DNA of 64,000 bases, from positions 62,001 to 126,000 of the forward strand of contig NZ_JVVM01000022.1 of NCBI RefSeq assembly GCF_001054325.1, given 5' to 3'. A program made the position numbers and the translations under genes. The number at the start of each line of letters is the position of its first letter. Positions within the stretch are counted from its first letter, which is position 1. The stretch is from Corynebacterium vitaeruminis (GTDB taxonomy: Bacteria; Actinomycetota; Actinomycetes; Mycobacteriales; Mycobacteriaceae). This document shows positions 34,971 to 43,393 of this stretch, in pieces. Below the pieces are notes generated by a model. The model was not told where the DNA came from. It searched no databases and saw only the letters and a list, made by a program, of their open reading frames with translations.

Positions 34971-36007
34971 CGACGACGCTCCTTCGGGTCGAGAGAATCC
35001 TTCAAAGCGTCACCCATGAGGATGAAGCCAAGAACGGTGATCGCCAGGGCGAGTGCTGGCCAGAACAGGTTGGACGGGGCCTGGCGGAGCACCTGCTGCG
35101 CGACAGAGATGTCATTTCCCCAGGACACGGTGGTCGTCGGCAAGCCAATGCCCAGGTAGGACAGCGTGGCTTCGGCGACGATGTAAATACCCAGCGAGGT
35201 CGTGGCCATGACGATGACAGGGGCGAGGCAGTTCGGCAGCACGTGGCGGAAGAGAATGCCGGTGTTGGACAGGCCGAGTGCCTTGGAGGCGGTGACGTAT
35301 TCCTCGTTCTTCACCGAGATCACTGAGGAACGCACCACGCGCGCCATCTGCGGCCAGCCGAAAGCGGCGAGCACGAAGACCACGGACCAGATGGTGCGTT
35401 CGGTAAACAGCTGCATCAGCACGATGCCAGCGAGAATCAGCGGGATGGCGAAGAACATATCCGTGATGCGGGAGAGCACCGCATCGACCCAACCGCCCAG
35501 ATAGCCAGCGATGGCGCCGAGGATGATGCCCACCACGGTCACGGCCAGGGTGACGCCGATACCGACGATGACCGAGGCGCGGGCACCGTAGATGACACGG
35601 GCGTAGACGTCATAGCCCTGCTGAGTGAAGCCCATCGGGTGGCCTTCGCGGGCCGGAGCCAGCGAGTCGCGCAGGTTTGCCGCAGTTGGGTCCACGGAGG
35701 TGAACAGCGACGGGAATGCAGCCACTGCGATAGAGAGCAAAATAATGAATGCGGAGACCCAGAACAGTGGGCGGTAGCGCAGATTCTGCCAGGCCGAACC
35801 CCAGAGCCCCAGTGGTGGGGTATCCGGCAACTGCTTGTGGTCGGGTTTCGTGGCCGAAACTGGCGCTTGCGCGGTGTTGGCCTGCACGGTGTTGGCCTGC
35901 ACGGTGTCGGCTTGCACGGTGTCGGCTTGCACGGCGTTGGCCTGCACGGCGTTGGCCTGCTTTTCCGGCTGTGTCGAATTTGACTGCGTCGAATCTGGCT
36001 TAGGCAT
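34967..36007 (-). CDS. Peptide ABC transporter permease, DppC type
   Basis: A 346-aa permease with about six membrane helices and the BPD permease EAA loop near SKALGLSNTGILFRHVLPN. It starts with a 60-residue polar extension that contains six pentapeptide repeats of A-(N/D)-(A/T)-(V/A)-Q, encoded by 15-bp tandem repeats (35867-35956). Homologues have short N-termini, so the repeat is an expansion. The start overlaps the end of the DppB-type gene by 8 bp and its end overlaps the ATPase by 4 bp, which makes a coupled operon. Confidence 0.92.
   Translation of the reverse strand: MPKPDSTQSNSTQPEKQANAVQANAVQADTVQADTVQANTVQANTAQAPVSATKPDHKQLPDTPPLGLWGSAWQNLRYRPLFWVSAFIILLSIAVAAFPSLFTSVDPTAANLRDSLAPAREGHPMGFTQQGYDVYARVIYGARASVIVGIGVTLAVTVVGIILGAIAGYLGGWVDAVLSRITDMFFAIPLILAGIVLMQLFTERTIWSVVFVLAAFGWPQMARVVRSSVISVKNEEYVTASKALGLSNTGILFRHVLPNCLAPVIVMATTSLGIYIVAEATLSYLGIGLPTTTVSWGNDISVAQQVLRQAPSNLFWPALALAITVLGFILMGDALKDSLDPKERRR
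35867..35956. repeat. In-frame 15-bp tandem repeat in the DppC-type gene
   Basis: Six units of 15 bp, about 90 bp in total, encode A-N/D-A/T-V/A-Q. Units differ by a few substitutions only, so the array is recent. Copy number could change by slippage without breaking the frame. Confidence 0.85.
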
Positions 36008-36926
36008 AGCGAATCCTCGGATCCAGGACTGCGTAGAGCAAGTCGATGAGCAAGTTGGCGAACATATAGATAACCACCAGGATGGTCACGATGCTGACCA
36101 CGGTGGGAGCTTCACCAATCTGGACGGCGTGGAAGATCAGGCCACCGATGCCGGGCACGTTGAAGATGCCCTCGGTGACGATTGCGCCACCCATCAGGGC
36201 AGCCAGATCAGCGCCGATGAAGGTCACAACGGGAATCAGCGAGTTGCGCAGGATGTGGCGTCGGGTGACTTCGGAGGTCGGTAAGCCCTTGGCGCGGGCA
36301 GTGCGAACGAAGTCAGCATGGCGTGCCGACGCGACCTCGGAGCGCGTCAGCCTTAGGACATAAGCAACCGAGACGAGCCCCAGCACGAATGCCGGCAGCA
36401 GCAGGGATGTGAAGGAGGCATCGCTACCAACGGTGGGGGAGACGATCTCCCAGCGCACACCGAAGAGGTAGCGGGCCACGAAGCCGAGCACGAAGGTCGG
36501 AGTTGCGATAACCAGCAGGGACATCACCAGAACGGTGGAGTCGAAGAAGCCGCCCTTGCGCATGCCGGCAATAACGCCGAGACCAATGCCGAAAATGGCC
36601 TCAATGGCAACGGCCATCAGCGCCAGGCGAATCGTAATAGGGAAAGCCAGCGCGATTTCCTCGCCGACCGAGCGGCCGGAGAAGGTCTCGCCCATATCCA
36701 GGGTGAACAGGCCCTTGAGGTACTCCCAGTACTGGACGAGGAAAGGCTCATCCAGATGGTAGTGGGCGCGCAGTGCAGCGACCTGCTCCGGTGGCAGCTG
36801 CTTATCGCCAGCCAGTGCGGCAATGGGGTCGCCTGGCATGGCGAAGACCATTGCGTAAATCAACAGCGTGGCGCCGAAGAATACCGGCACCATCTGCAGG
36901 AGTCTCTTTCCGATATACCAACCCAT
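36000..36926 (-). CDS. Peptide ABC transporter permease, DppB type
   Basis: A 308-aa inner-membrane permease with six helices. The N-terminus WYIGKRLLQMVPVFFGATLLIY is typical of DppB/OppB, and the EAA loop is ARAKGLPTSEVTRRHILRN. ATG 36926 is chosen because GAAGGA lies 8 nt upstream; six more codons are open before it. It starts 4 nt after the stop of the solute-binding-protein gene. Confidence 0.93.
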   Translation of the reverse strand: MGWYIGKRLLQMVPVFFGATLLIYAMVFAMPGDPIAALAGDKQLPPEQVAALRAHYHLDEPFLVQYWEYLKGLFTLDMGETFSGRSVGEEIALAFPITIRLALMAVAIEAIFGIGLGVIAGMRKGGFFDSTVLVMSLLVIATPTFVLGFVARYLFGVRWEIVSPTVGSDASFTSLLLPAFVLGLVSVAYVLRLTRSEVASARHADFVRTARAKGLPTSEVTRRHILRNSLIPVVTFIGADLAALMGGAIVTEGIFNVPGIGGLIFHAVQIGEAPTVVSIVTILVVIYMFANLLIDLLYAVLDPRIRYA

Positions 36927-36930
36927 GGTG

Positions 36931-38688
36931 CTAGTCCTTCTCAATCATTGGGTAGTCCAAAATGCCGTCCCACATCACCACGGCATTGCGCAGCTTCGGA
37001 TTCCACGCCACCGAAGCATTCGGGTACCACAGCGGAATTGCAGGCAGATCCTCCATCAGCACAGACTGAGCCTTCACGTAAATCGGCTTGGCATCTTCTG
37101 CGCTCTTTGCCGAGGCTGCCTCCTGAATCAACTTGTCGAACTCCGGGTTGGAGTAGTGGTTGTCATTCGAGGAGCCACCGGTGACGAACTGCGGAAGCAT
37201 GTAATTGGCCACTGATGGGTAGTCAGCTGCCCAGCCCGTGCGGTAGCCGCTGGTGATGGTCTCGTTGGAGATCTCATCGCGCAGCTGCTTGAAGGTCGGG
37301 TAGGCCTTGCCGTGGGATTCGATGCCGAGGGTTTCACCAATCATGTTGGTCACCGCTTCGACCCACTGCTGGTGTCCGCCATCGGCGTTGTAGGCAATGT
37401 CGAACGAGCCGGTAAACGGCGCAATTTTGTTGGCCTCGGCCCACAGTTGGCGAGCCTTCTTCGGGTTGTATTTCAGTACTTCTTGGCCAGGTACGTTCGG
37501 GTCGAGGTCGCCGAGCGTCAACGAGCTGAACTCGCGCGCCGGGGTGCGGGTGTCGAAGAAGATCTTCTCAGTGATGAGTTCGCGGTCAATCGCCATGGAA
37601 ATCGCTTGACGACGAAGCTTGCCCTCTTCACCCGAAAATCCTGGCAGATTTCGCGGAATTGCGAAGTACTGCGAAGAGGAGGTCGGGACGTTTGCGCTGG
37701 AGTCGGGGAAGTCGGTTTCGAAGCTGGCCAGGGCCGTTGGGGGAATTGTGCGTGGCAGCGTGTCCAGGCGGCCTGCCTGGAGGTCTGCGTATGCGGTGTC
37801 CACGTCCGAGTAGAAGCGGTAGACCAAGCCGTTGTTGCGGGCCTTGTGCTCACCGGCGAAGTCATCATTGCGGACAACGGTCAGCTGGTTGTTGTGTAGC
37901 CATGCGCGGCCTTCGGCCATCTTGTACGGGCCGTTGCCGATTGGGTGTTCACCGAAAGCCTTCTTGTCTTCGAACGCGGCCTTCGGCAGTGGCATAAATG
38001 CGACATAGCCGAGACTGAGCGGGAAGGAGGAATCTGGGGTGGTCAGATCCACGGTGAACTTCAGCTCATCGATTTTTTTCAGACCAGAGAGCGTTTTCTC
38101 TGTGGCCTTTTCTCCCGAAACTGCATCAAAGCCCTGTACATTGGCGAAGAAGGACTGCTGCTTCTGCAGGTTCGGGCCGTGGGCAGCGTAATTCCAGGCA
38201 TCGATGTAACTCTGTGCGGTGACTGGTTCGCCGTTGTGGAAGGTCCAGCCCGGCTTCAGAGTGATGTCGAAATGTGTCGAGTCCTCGTTGGGCTTAATTT
38301 CTGCCGCATGATCGAGGATCATCGAGCCGTCGGTGTCGTAGCGCACCAGGCCCGAGTAGAGCATGCGGAGGATATCGCCACCACCGGTTTCATTGGTGTC
38401 AGTGGTGTACAGCGGCGACTGTGGTTCGGAGTTTTGGATAACGATGAACCCTTCGCCGACCTGTTGCTGGTCAGTGCTACAGGCAGCAAGTGCAGCGCCC
38501 GGTAGGACAATTGCCAGCAAAACCGCCAGGATTTGGCGGACATGCAGCGTGAACCTTCCTTTGCCGCTGAGAGTTGTTTCGTGCAGTTTTGCTGCGCGGA
38601 ACTTCTCTCGCTGCAGATAATGCTGCCGGAGCTTTTGCCGGAGCTTCTGCCGGGTATGGAAGGGGCCGGAGGCAATGGGTCTATGCAT
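36931..38688 (-). CDS. Peptide ABC transporter substrate-binding lipoprotein
   Basis: A 585-aa family-5 solute-binding protein. The lipobox LAAC (Cys about residue 70) follows a hydrophobic stretch VRQILAVLLAIVLPGAAL; the ~48 residues before it are basic and Gln/Arg-rich, too long for a usual n-region. The true start may therefore lie downstream of ATG 38688, but no in-frame start with a good site was found. Family segments: ILRMLYSGLVRYD, LKPGWTFHNGEPVTAQSYIDAW, and a C-terminal LPAIPLWYPNA. It is the first gene of the four-gene operon; its ligand is probably oligopeptide. Confidence 0.9.
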   Translation of the reverse strand: MHRPIASGPFHTRQKLRQKLRQHYLQREKFRAAKLHETTLSGKGRFTLHVRQILAVLLAIVLPGAALAACSTDQQQVGEGFIVIQNSEPQSPLYTTDTNETGGGDILRMLYSGLVRYDTDGSMILDHAAEIKPNEDSTHFDITLKPGWTFHNGEPVTAQSYIDAWNYAAHGPNLQKQQSFFANVQGFDAVSGEKATEKTLSGLKKIDELKFTVDLTTPDSSFPLSLGYVAFMPLPKAAFEDKKAFGEHPIGNGPYKMAEGRAWLHNNQLTVVRNDDFAGEHKARNNGLVYRFYSDVDTAYADLQAGRLDTLPRTIPPTALASFETDFPDSSANVPTSSSQYFAIPRNLPGFSGEEGKLRRQAISMAIDRELITEKIFFDTRTPAREFSSLTLGDLDPNVPGQEVLKYNPKKARQLWAEANKIAPFTGSFDIAYNADGGHQQWVEAVTNMIGETLGIESHGKAYPTFKQLRDEISNETITSGYRTGWAADYPSVANYMLPQFVTGGSSNDNHYSNPEFDKLIQEAASAKSAEDAKPIYVKAQSVLMEDLPAIPLWYPNASVAWNPKLRNAVVMWDGILDYPMIEKD

Positions 38689-39052
38689 CGCGAGCCTTTC
38701 TAGATTCTGCCAGATAGGCGATATGAATTTGGTGATCGGCTCACTCCGAAAGACTTAGATGACCACCTCTCACCTGCACAAATAATGGTGGTGGCGAGAA
38801 TTTGAGCGTGACGGACTCTAAGGTTTGGATACGACCGTTCAATACAGTCTCTAACCTTACAAGTCCAAAAAACATATGAATATTGATTAGGTGAGTCGTC
38901 CCCTATTTGGCGGGGCCTTTTACCCTCAATCGGGGAGTTAATTCTGTGTAGCGGTGAAAGTCTGTGACACCCTGGCACCCCCGCGGGGGTTGGGGCTGTG
39001 GTGCTCCGCGCCGCTGACCCGCAGCTAGGCCCCTCAGCCAAGGCTCCCCGCG
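38689..39052. other. Gap between the ABC operon and selO
   Basis: About 360 bp plus the adjacent repeat, with no gene. It should hold the promoter of the ABC operon (minus strand). The only structures seen are a perfect 14-bp palindrome ACCCCCGCGGGGGT (38977-38990) and a GC-rich stretch around it. No confident promoter hexamers were found. Confidence 0.35.
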
Positions 39053-39122
39053 ACTTCACGACACCTATGTCACCTCATGCCACCTCCACAGCTGGCACAA
39101 GGTGACACCTGTGTCGTGAAGT
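39053..39122. repeat. Dispersed palindromic repeat, copy 3
   Basis: A 70-bp double palindrome in the same orientation as copy 2. Outer arms are ACTTCACGACAC (39053-39064) and GTGTCGTGAAGT (39111-39122); inner arms TCACCTCATGCCA and TGGCACAAGGTGA have two mismatches, around the loop CCTCCACAGC. It lies 50 bp downstream of the selO stop. Confidence 0.9.
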
Positions 39123-39172
39123 GGGCTTTGGGGCTTGGTGGAGGGGCGCCGGAGCGCCGCCTAACCAGCGCA

Positions 39173-40807
39173 TTAGGTCCCGCAGTACGAGTGAAAGGCA
39201 CCCAACTCCTGCGGCGCTGGCTCGGTGAACTCATCAGGGACGTCTTGCGGCTCAAAGGGCTTTGTTACCGCCTCCACCAGACGCTGGTAGGTGGCCATGT
39301 CGCCCACCGCTGCTGCCGCCAACGCTTCCGTGACCAGGTGATTTCGCGGAATATACAGCGGATTGGTCTCCCTCATCAGAGCCAGGGCCGTGGGCTGGTC
39401 GATTCCCAGCTCGCCCCGCGTCTGCTTCCACAACTTCGCCCATTCAGCCGCCGCAGTGGGGAATTCCGGGTCATCGGACAGTGCGGTCAGTGCAGCCAAC
39501 GCAGCGGGTTCCTCCCCATCGCTACTGGCCAGAACCTCAATCAGCGCCCGGTGAGCATTCGTGTGGTCAAGCCCAAACTTCGCCAGCAACGCCTGCCACT
39601 GCTGAACGAGGGGGATGGCCAGGGGGTCGTCGTAAAGCGAGGGGAGAATCCCCAACTTGGGCAGCCACCTGCGGCTGAGCGCATCGGTGAACTCGTCGGC
39701 GAATTCGCCCAGGATGTCGCGGGCGCGTGCGAGGGCGTCCTCCAGGGTCCCTGCGAAATGCGGCAGCAAAGTCTCCGCGAGCTTCGACATGTTCCACCCG
39801 GCGATCGTTGGCTGGGCGCCGTACGCGTACCGACCACCGCGATCAATGCTGCTAAACACCGCCTGCGGACTGTGCGCATCCAGAAACGCGCACGGCCCAA
39901 AATCGATGGTCTCACCCGCGATGCTGGCGTTGTCGGTATTCATCACGCCGTGGACAAAACCGCAGGCTAGCCACGCCGCAACGAGATTCGCTTGCCGCTT
40001 GACGACGTCCCGGAGAACCAACTCCGCCGAAGCCCCGTAGCCATGTCTCTGCGCGGCGAACTCGATGAGCCGATCCATGATGCCGGTGTCTGCCCCGGAG
40101 CGTGCGGCCAGTTCGAATGTTCCAACTCGCAGGTGGCTGGATGCTACTCGCACAATGATGCCGCCCGGCTGGAGTTCGGTGGTGGGTTCGGTGTTGTCGA
40201 AAGGGGTTTGCGAGCCACGGTGGATTTCCTCACCGGTTTTGATGACCGCCAGCGCGCGGGTGGTGGGGATGCCGAGCGCATACACGGCTTCGCTGATGAG
40301 GTATTCCCGCAGGGCGGCGGTCAGCGTGGCTTTGCCGTCGCCGCCACGGGAGAAGGGCGTGGGGCCTGTGCCTTTGGCTTGAATCTCGTAGGACTGGGTG
40401 CTGTCGCTGTGGGGCGTCTCTTCGGGGTGGCTGGGTTGGTTGGGATGGCTGGGTTGGTTGGATTGACTGGACAGACCGGTCAGGCCCGGTTCACCCTCGA
40501 CGGTGGCGAGCAAGAGCGCGCGGCCATCTCCGAGTAAGCCTGCGAAGTTGCCGAACTGGTGGCCGGCGTAGGCCGTGGCCACAGGAGTTTCGTATGCACC
40601 GGGTGGGGTGCCGGTGCCGTTGCTGACGCCATGGCCAGTGAGGAACCTCAGGCCAGCGTCCGACCTAAGCCACTGCGGGGAGAGACCGAGTTGGGTCGCG
40701 AGCTCGTCGTTAAGCATGGCCAGCTGCGGCGATGGGGCGTCAAACCCCTGCTGGTCGATAGTGAACTCAGCCAGTGCGGTGGGTAGATCAGCAACTTTTC
40801 TAGCCAT
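39173..40807 (-). CDS. selO: SelO / YdiU protein adenylyltransferase (AMPylase)
   Basis: A 544-aa pseudokinase-fold enzyme that transfers AMP to Ser/Thr/Tyr residues. Family segments: AYAGHQFGNFAGLLGDGRALLL near residue 79, EIQAKGTGPTPFSRGGDGKA, SEAVYALGIPTTRALAV, and the metal site FVHGVMNTDN with DFGPCAFLDAH. Residues about 112-141 are a Ser/Gln/Pro/His-rich insertion with two QPSHP units, not usual in the family. The C-terminus ends SYCGT, close to the Cys position of YdiU tails. It is downstream of a separately transcribed MOSC gene on the same strand. Confidence 0.93.
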   Translation of the reverse strand: MARKVADLPTALAEFTIDQQGFDAPSPQLAMLNDELATQLGLSPQWLRSDAGLRFLTGHGVSNGTGTPPGAYETPVATAYAGHQFGNFAGLLGDGRALLLATVEGEPGLTGLSSQSNQPSHPNQPSHPEETPHSDSTQSYEIQAKGTGPTPFSRGGDGKATLTAALREYLISEAVYALGIPTTRALAVIKTGEEIHRGSQTPFDNTEPTTELQPGGIIVRVASSHLRVGTFELAARSGADTGIMDRLIEFAAQRHGYGASAELVLRDVVKRQANLVAAWLACGFVHGVMNTDNASIAGETIDFGPCAFLDAHSPQAVFSSIDRGGRYAYGAQPTIAGWNMSKLAETLLPHFAGTLEDALARARDILGEFADEFTDALSRRWLPKLGILPSLYDDPLAIPLVQQWQALLAKFGLDHTNAHRALIEVLASSDGEEPAALAALTALSDDPEFPTAAAEWAKLWKQTRGELGIDQPTALALMRETNPLYIPRNHLVTEALAAAAVGDMATYQRLVEAVTKPFEPQDVPDEFTEPAPQELGAFHSYCGT

Positions 40808-40855
40808 GTGCGCAGTTTAACGGGTAGTCCGGAGTGAGAATGTGCGCTTTTATGT

Positions 40856-41629
40856 TCAGGGATTGCCGAGGCGAGCGGTGTCCTCTTCAAGCTGGCCTTC
40901 CAAGCGGCGTTGGAGCGTTGCTCGCCACCGCTCCGGAAGTTCCGGGGCGGCGAGGAGACGGTGGATGCCCTCGATGTCCTGGCGGTCGATGTTCATGACG
41001 CGATTGGTCTCTGCAACAGAGACGGCGTTTGGAAGACGTTTGACCAGCCGCATGGTGTCACCTTCAGCGATGGTGCCGGGATGAAGGACCCGCAGGTAGT
41101 AGCCGGAACGGGACTTCGACTGCATGAGCCTGGGCAGTCGGCGGTCACTCCAACGTGCCGAGACCGTGGCACACGGACGACGCGGTTGCGTGACCTGGAC
41201 TGTCAGATCGTTCAGTTCGAAGATGTCACCCAGATAAACCACCTGGTCAGGAAGGTCTTCTAGCGTGAGATTTTCGAAGAAAGCGCCCTCCGGTAAATCG
41301 AATCCATCAGCCGCCCACTGAGCCATGAACTCCAATGGGTAGCAGCACATCGCTTTGTTTGGTCCGCCATGGACCTTCAAGTTGCCTTGGGCGTCGCCGT
41401 CAAGGCCGTTTTCTGTGGCTATTACGCGGTCTGCGCGTGGTGCTTTGGCCGCGCCGGTGCTGATTTCACGGCCGCTCCACTTTTGCGTCACTGCCGGGCC
41501 TGTGCGGACTCGGCGCACTCGGCCGATGAGTTCTGGGAGTTGGTGGCTCGGCTGTGGGTGGCTTGGTTGTTCCTGGCTTGGTCGTTGGTGGCTTGGTCGT
41601 TGGTGGCTTGGCTGGGTCTGCGGGCTCAT
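40856..41629 (-). CDS. MOSC-domain protein (YiiM-like) with Gln/Pro/His repeat N-terminus
   Basis: A 257-aa protein with a MOSC sulfur-carrier domain (about 35-195): GLDGDAQGNLKVHGGPNKAMCCYP, and the conserved Cys in QPRRPCATVSAR. It is followed by the C-terminal helical domain typical of YiiM (about 200-257). YiiM-type proteins reduce N-hydroxylated bases such as 6-N-hydroxylaminopurine, with molybdenum-cofactor links. The N-terminal 35 residues are five units of PSHQR/PSQEQ/PSHPQ, encoded by 15-bp repeats (41537-41611). ATG 41629 avoids overlap with the upstream gene; its site is weak, and a start after the repeat is possible. Confidence 0.85.
   Translation of the reverse strand: MSPQTQPSHQRPSHQRPSQEQPSHPQPSHQLPELIGRVRRVRTGPAVTQKWSGREISTGAAKAPRADRVIATENGLDGDAQGNLKVHGGPNKAMCCYPLEFMAQWAADGFDLPEGAFFENLTLEDLPDQVVYLGDIFELNDLTVQVTQPRRPCATVSARWSDRRLPRLMQSKSRSGYYLRVLHPGTIAEGDTMRLVKRLPNAVSVAETNRVMNIDRQDIEGIHRLLAAPELPERWRATLQRRLEGQLEEDTARLGNP
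41537..41611. repeat. In-frame 15-bp tandem repeat in the MOSC gene
   Basis: Five 15-bp units (75 bp) encode P-S-(H/Q)-x-x at the N-terminus. The same QPSHP word recurs in the low-complexity insertion of neighbouring selO. Confidence 0.8.
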
Positions 41630-41660
41630 GTTTTGAGTCTGCCATGTGACTGGAAGCGTT

Positions 41661-42965
41661 TTAGCCAGAAAAGGAGAATTTATATGCGCCTTTTGGAAGT
41701 GCGGTAATGGCATCAAACCAGCGTCCGCGCGGTGTCGTTGAGGCTGCCAATGCCTTACGAATCATGCCCGCCGCCGAGCCGTCAAAGATCGCATCCCACG
41801 TCAGGTGGATGATGGCGTAGCCGAGGTTGGTGAGTTGGTAGTCGCGACGCCGGTCATGCCAGATGCTTGCTGTGCCCGCGTGGTGTTGGCCGGCGCCAGC
41901 GCGCGTTTCTGATTGCACTGTTGATTGCATTCTCGATTGCGCAGTTGATTGCGCGGGCTCGTACTTCATCCGCCCGTCGCACTCGATGATGATTCCGTGA
42001 GCCGGAAGCAGGAAATCCACACGCGCAACGAACACCCCGGCCTCATCTACTATTCGCGGTTGCTGCACAAATGACAGCTTTAGCTCCACGAGCAACGCCT
42101 TTGTCACCGACTCAAATGCACTTTCCGACCACGGCGATGCCACCATCAGCACCTCCAGCATGCGGGGCCCACGCACTCGACCCCGTTGGTCGTGCACGTG
42201 GGGTAAGAAATCAGTACTGGAAATGGCCACGTGCCGCGGCGCTGCGAGCTGCGGAAACTCCTGTTCAATGTCCCAATTTGGTGGCTTAAAGCGCGGTGGC
42301 GCCTCCGGCCACGGCAGGGCTTGCTGAGGCTGCATTCCCGTCGAGCCAAGTGTTCCGACCGAGCCACGCAGGGCGCCGTCGGCAAGCGCGATAGCTTCGG
42401 CAAAGCGTCGAAAGACCTCGGGTTTGCGGCGCGTGGCGTCGTCGACGCGCGGCTGAGCAGCAGCGATATCAACCACGGTTCGCGCCAGAGTAGTGACCCG
42501 CGCGCCATCGATGGTGGTCGTGGCACTTGGGGGCAATGTTAAGTAATTCTGGTGAAATTGCAGGCCATGGTGTGTTTTAAGTGTCGACGACCCACTTTTT
42601 ACACTGGAACTGAGCGTCAGCGTTTGCGGAATATCGAGCAGTGGCAGGCCATGTATCAGCGCTGCTGCGATTCCGGTTAATACGCGATCTGGGTGTGCCT
42701 GTGAAATGGCAATGCATTGAATCCGTGCCCGGATGAGTTCCGCCTTAATGGCAAGAATCCCTCGTGGAAAATCGCTGTTAGATGGCCATATTCGTGCATC
42801 CGCGTAAGTGCCCCGAAACAACTGAACAAGTTCACCGCGCTCGACCGCCCGGCTGAGAATCCCTCGTGCTGTATTTCGGCTGATATGAGTCTGTTCTCGC
42901 AGGTGCACAATTCCGGAGGAATTGAAAATGAGCTCGCTCGTTTTCCGCATGGCGGACATTCTCAT
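41661..42965 (-). CDS. HTH protein fused to a PD-(D/E)XK-type DUF559 nuclease domain
   Basis: A 434-aa protein. The N-terminal part (1-75) resembles the winged-helix domain of AbiEi-like antitoxins: SGIVHLREQTHISRNTARGILSRAVERGELVQLFRGTY. The C-terminal part (about 285-400) looks like the DUF559/Vsr-like fold: VARVDFLLPAHGIIIECDGRMKY has the D-x(n)-E-x-D-G arrangement of a PD-(D/E)XK site, and YAIIHLTWDAIF closes the core. A 12-bp tandem repeat (41911-41958) adds a Ser/Gln-rich insert. It occurs as a single gene in actinobacteria; whether it is a defence or toxin component is unknown. The start is uncertain (ATGs at 42965, 42959 and 42950). Confidence 0.75.
   Translation of the reverse strand: MRMSAMRKTSELIFNSSGIVHLREQTHISRNTARGILSRAVERGELVQLFRGTYADARIWPSNSDFPRGILAIKAELIRARIQCIAISQAHPDRVLTGIAAALIHGLPLLDIPQTLTLSSSVKSGSSTLKTHHGLQFHQNYLTLPPSATTTIDGARVTTLARTVVDIAAAQPRVDDATRRKPEVFRRFAEAIALADGALRGSVGTLGSTGMQPQQALPWPEAPPRFKPPNWDIEQEFPQLAAPRHVAISSTDFLPHVHDQRGRVRGPRMLEVLMVASPWSESAFESVTKALLVELKLSFVQQPRIVDEAGVFVARVDFLLPAHGIIIECDGRMKYEPAQSTAQSRMQSTVQSETRAGAGQHHAGTASIWHDRRRDYQLTNLGYAIIHLTWDAIFDGSAAGMIRKALAASTTPRGRWFDAITALPKGAYKFSFSG
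41911..41958. repeat. In-frame 12-bp tandem repeat in the HTH-nuclease gene
   Basis: Four units beginning GATTGC (GATTGCACTGTT, GATTGCATTCTC, GATTGCGCAGTT, GATTGCGCGGGC) in frame. They encode a Gln/Ser/Thr-rich insert directly after the nuclease ECDG motif. Confidence 0.8.
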
Positions 42966-43282
42966 CGATGGTGCGGAAGCCCGCTGGCCAAAGACCGTTG
43001 TAAATCAACTTTCTGTGGATAGTTTTCGGACTGTGGATAACACATCAATTGAGCCAGACTGCAGATCCAAAAGTAACGGTTAAAGGCGTTTACAAGAGGC
43101 AAAATTACCTAGACTCGCATGTTTGGTGCCTTTTTTGCCCAAATCCAGGGAGCTGACCTGGGAGTTTCTTATTTGAAGCCCACCAAACATGCGAGTCTAC
43201 GTCAAAACACCCCTGTTAAATGGCGATAACCGTTGTTTTCGCTTTACGACGGATCCAAGTCCACCAACCTTCCCGCGAAAAG
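42966..43282. other. Gap between the nuclease gene and the fad operon
   Basis: AT-richer gap without a gene. Besides the listed 90-bp inverted-repeat element at 43110-43199 I see nothing else; it should hold the promoter of the HTH-nuclease gene. Confidence 0.4.
43110..43199. repeat. 90-bp element with perfect 19-bp terminal inverted repeats
   Basis: TAGACTCGCATGTTTGGTG (43110-43128) is repeated exactly inverted at 43181-43199. The 52-bp core has a small hairpin, CCAGG and CCTGG around GAGCTGA. No target-site duplication is obvious. It is different in sequence from the three dispersed palindromes but alike in size and layout. It may be a miniature element (MITE) or a structured RNA; only one copy is in the window. 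Confidence 0.75.
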
Positions 43283-43325
43283 CCGAAACCCCGACCCGCA
43301 GTTTGTTAAAAACTGCCGGTCGGGG
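43283..43325 (-). terminator. Terminator after fadB (minus strand)
   Basis: The hairpin joins CCCCGACC and GCAGTTT with their complements across a short loop; on the minus strand the stem is followed by GGGGTTTCGGCTTTT. It lies about 70 bp past the fadB stop. Confidence 0.75.
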
Positions 43326-43393
43326 CTGGTTGGTGTGCTGTATGGCCGAAGCCGTATGAACTAGTGAACTAGCTAGCCGAGGTGAAAAGAGCC

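Noticed and set aside
35867..35956. Frameshift or assembly error in the DppC-type gene
   Set aside because: All repeat units are 15 bp, so the frame is kept and the protein continues normally on both sides.
9964..39122. CRISPR array made of the 70-bp repeats
   Set aside because: The three copies are kilobases apart, palindromic and in mixed orientation, with no spacers between them and no cas genes.
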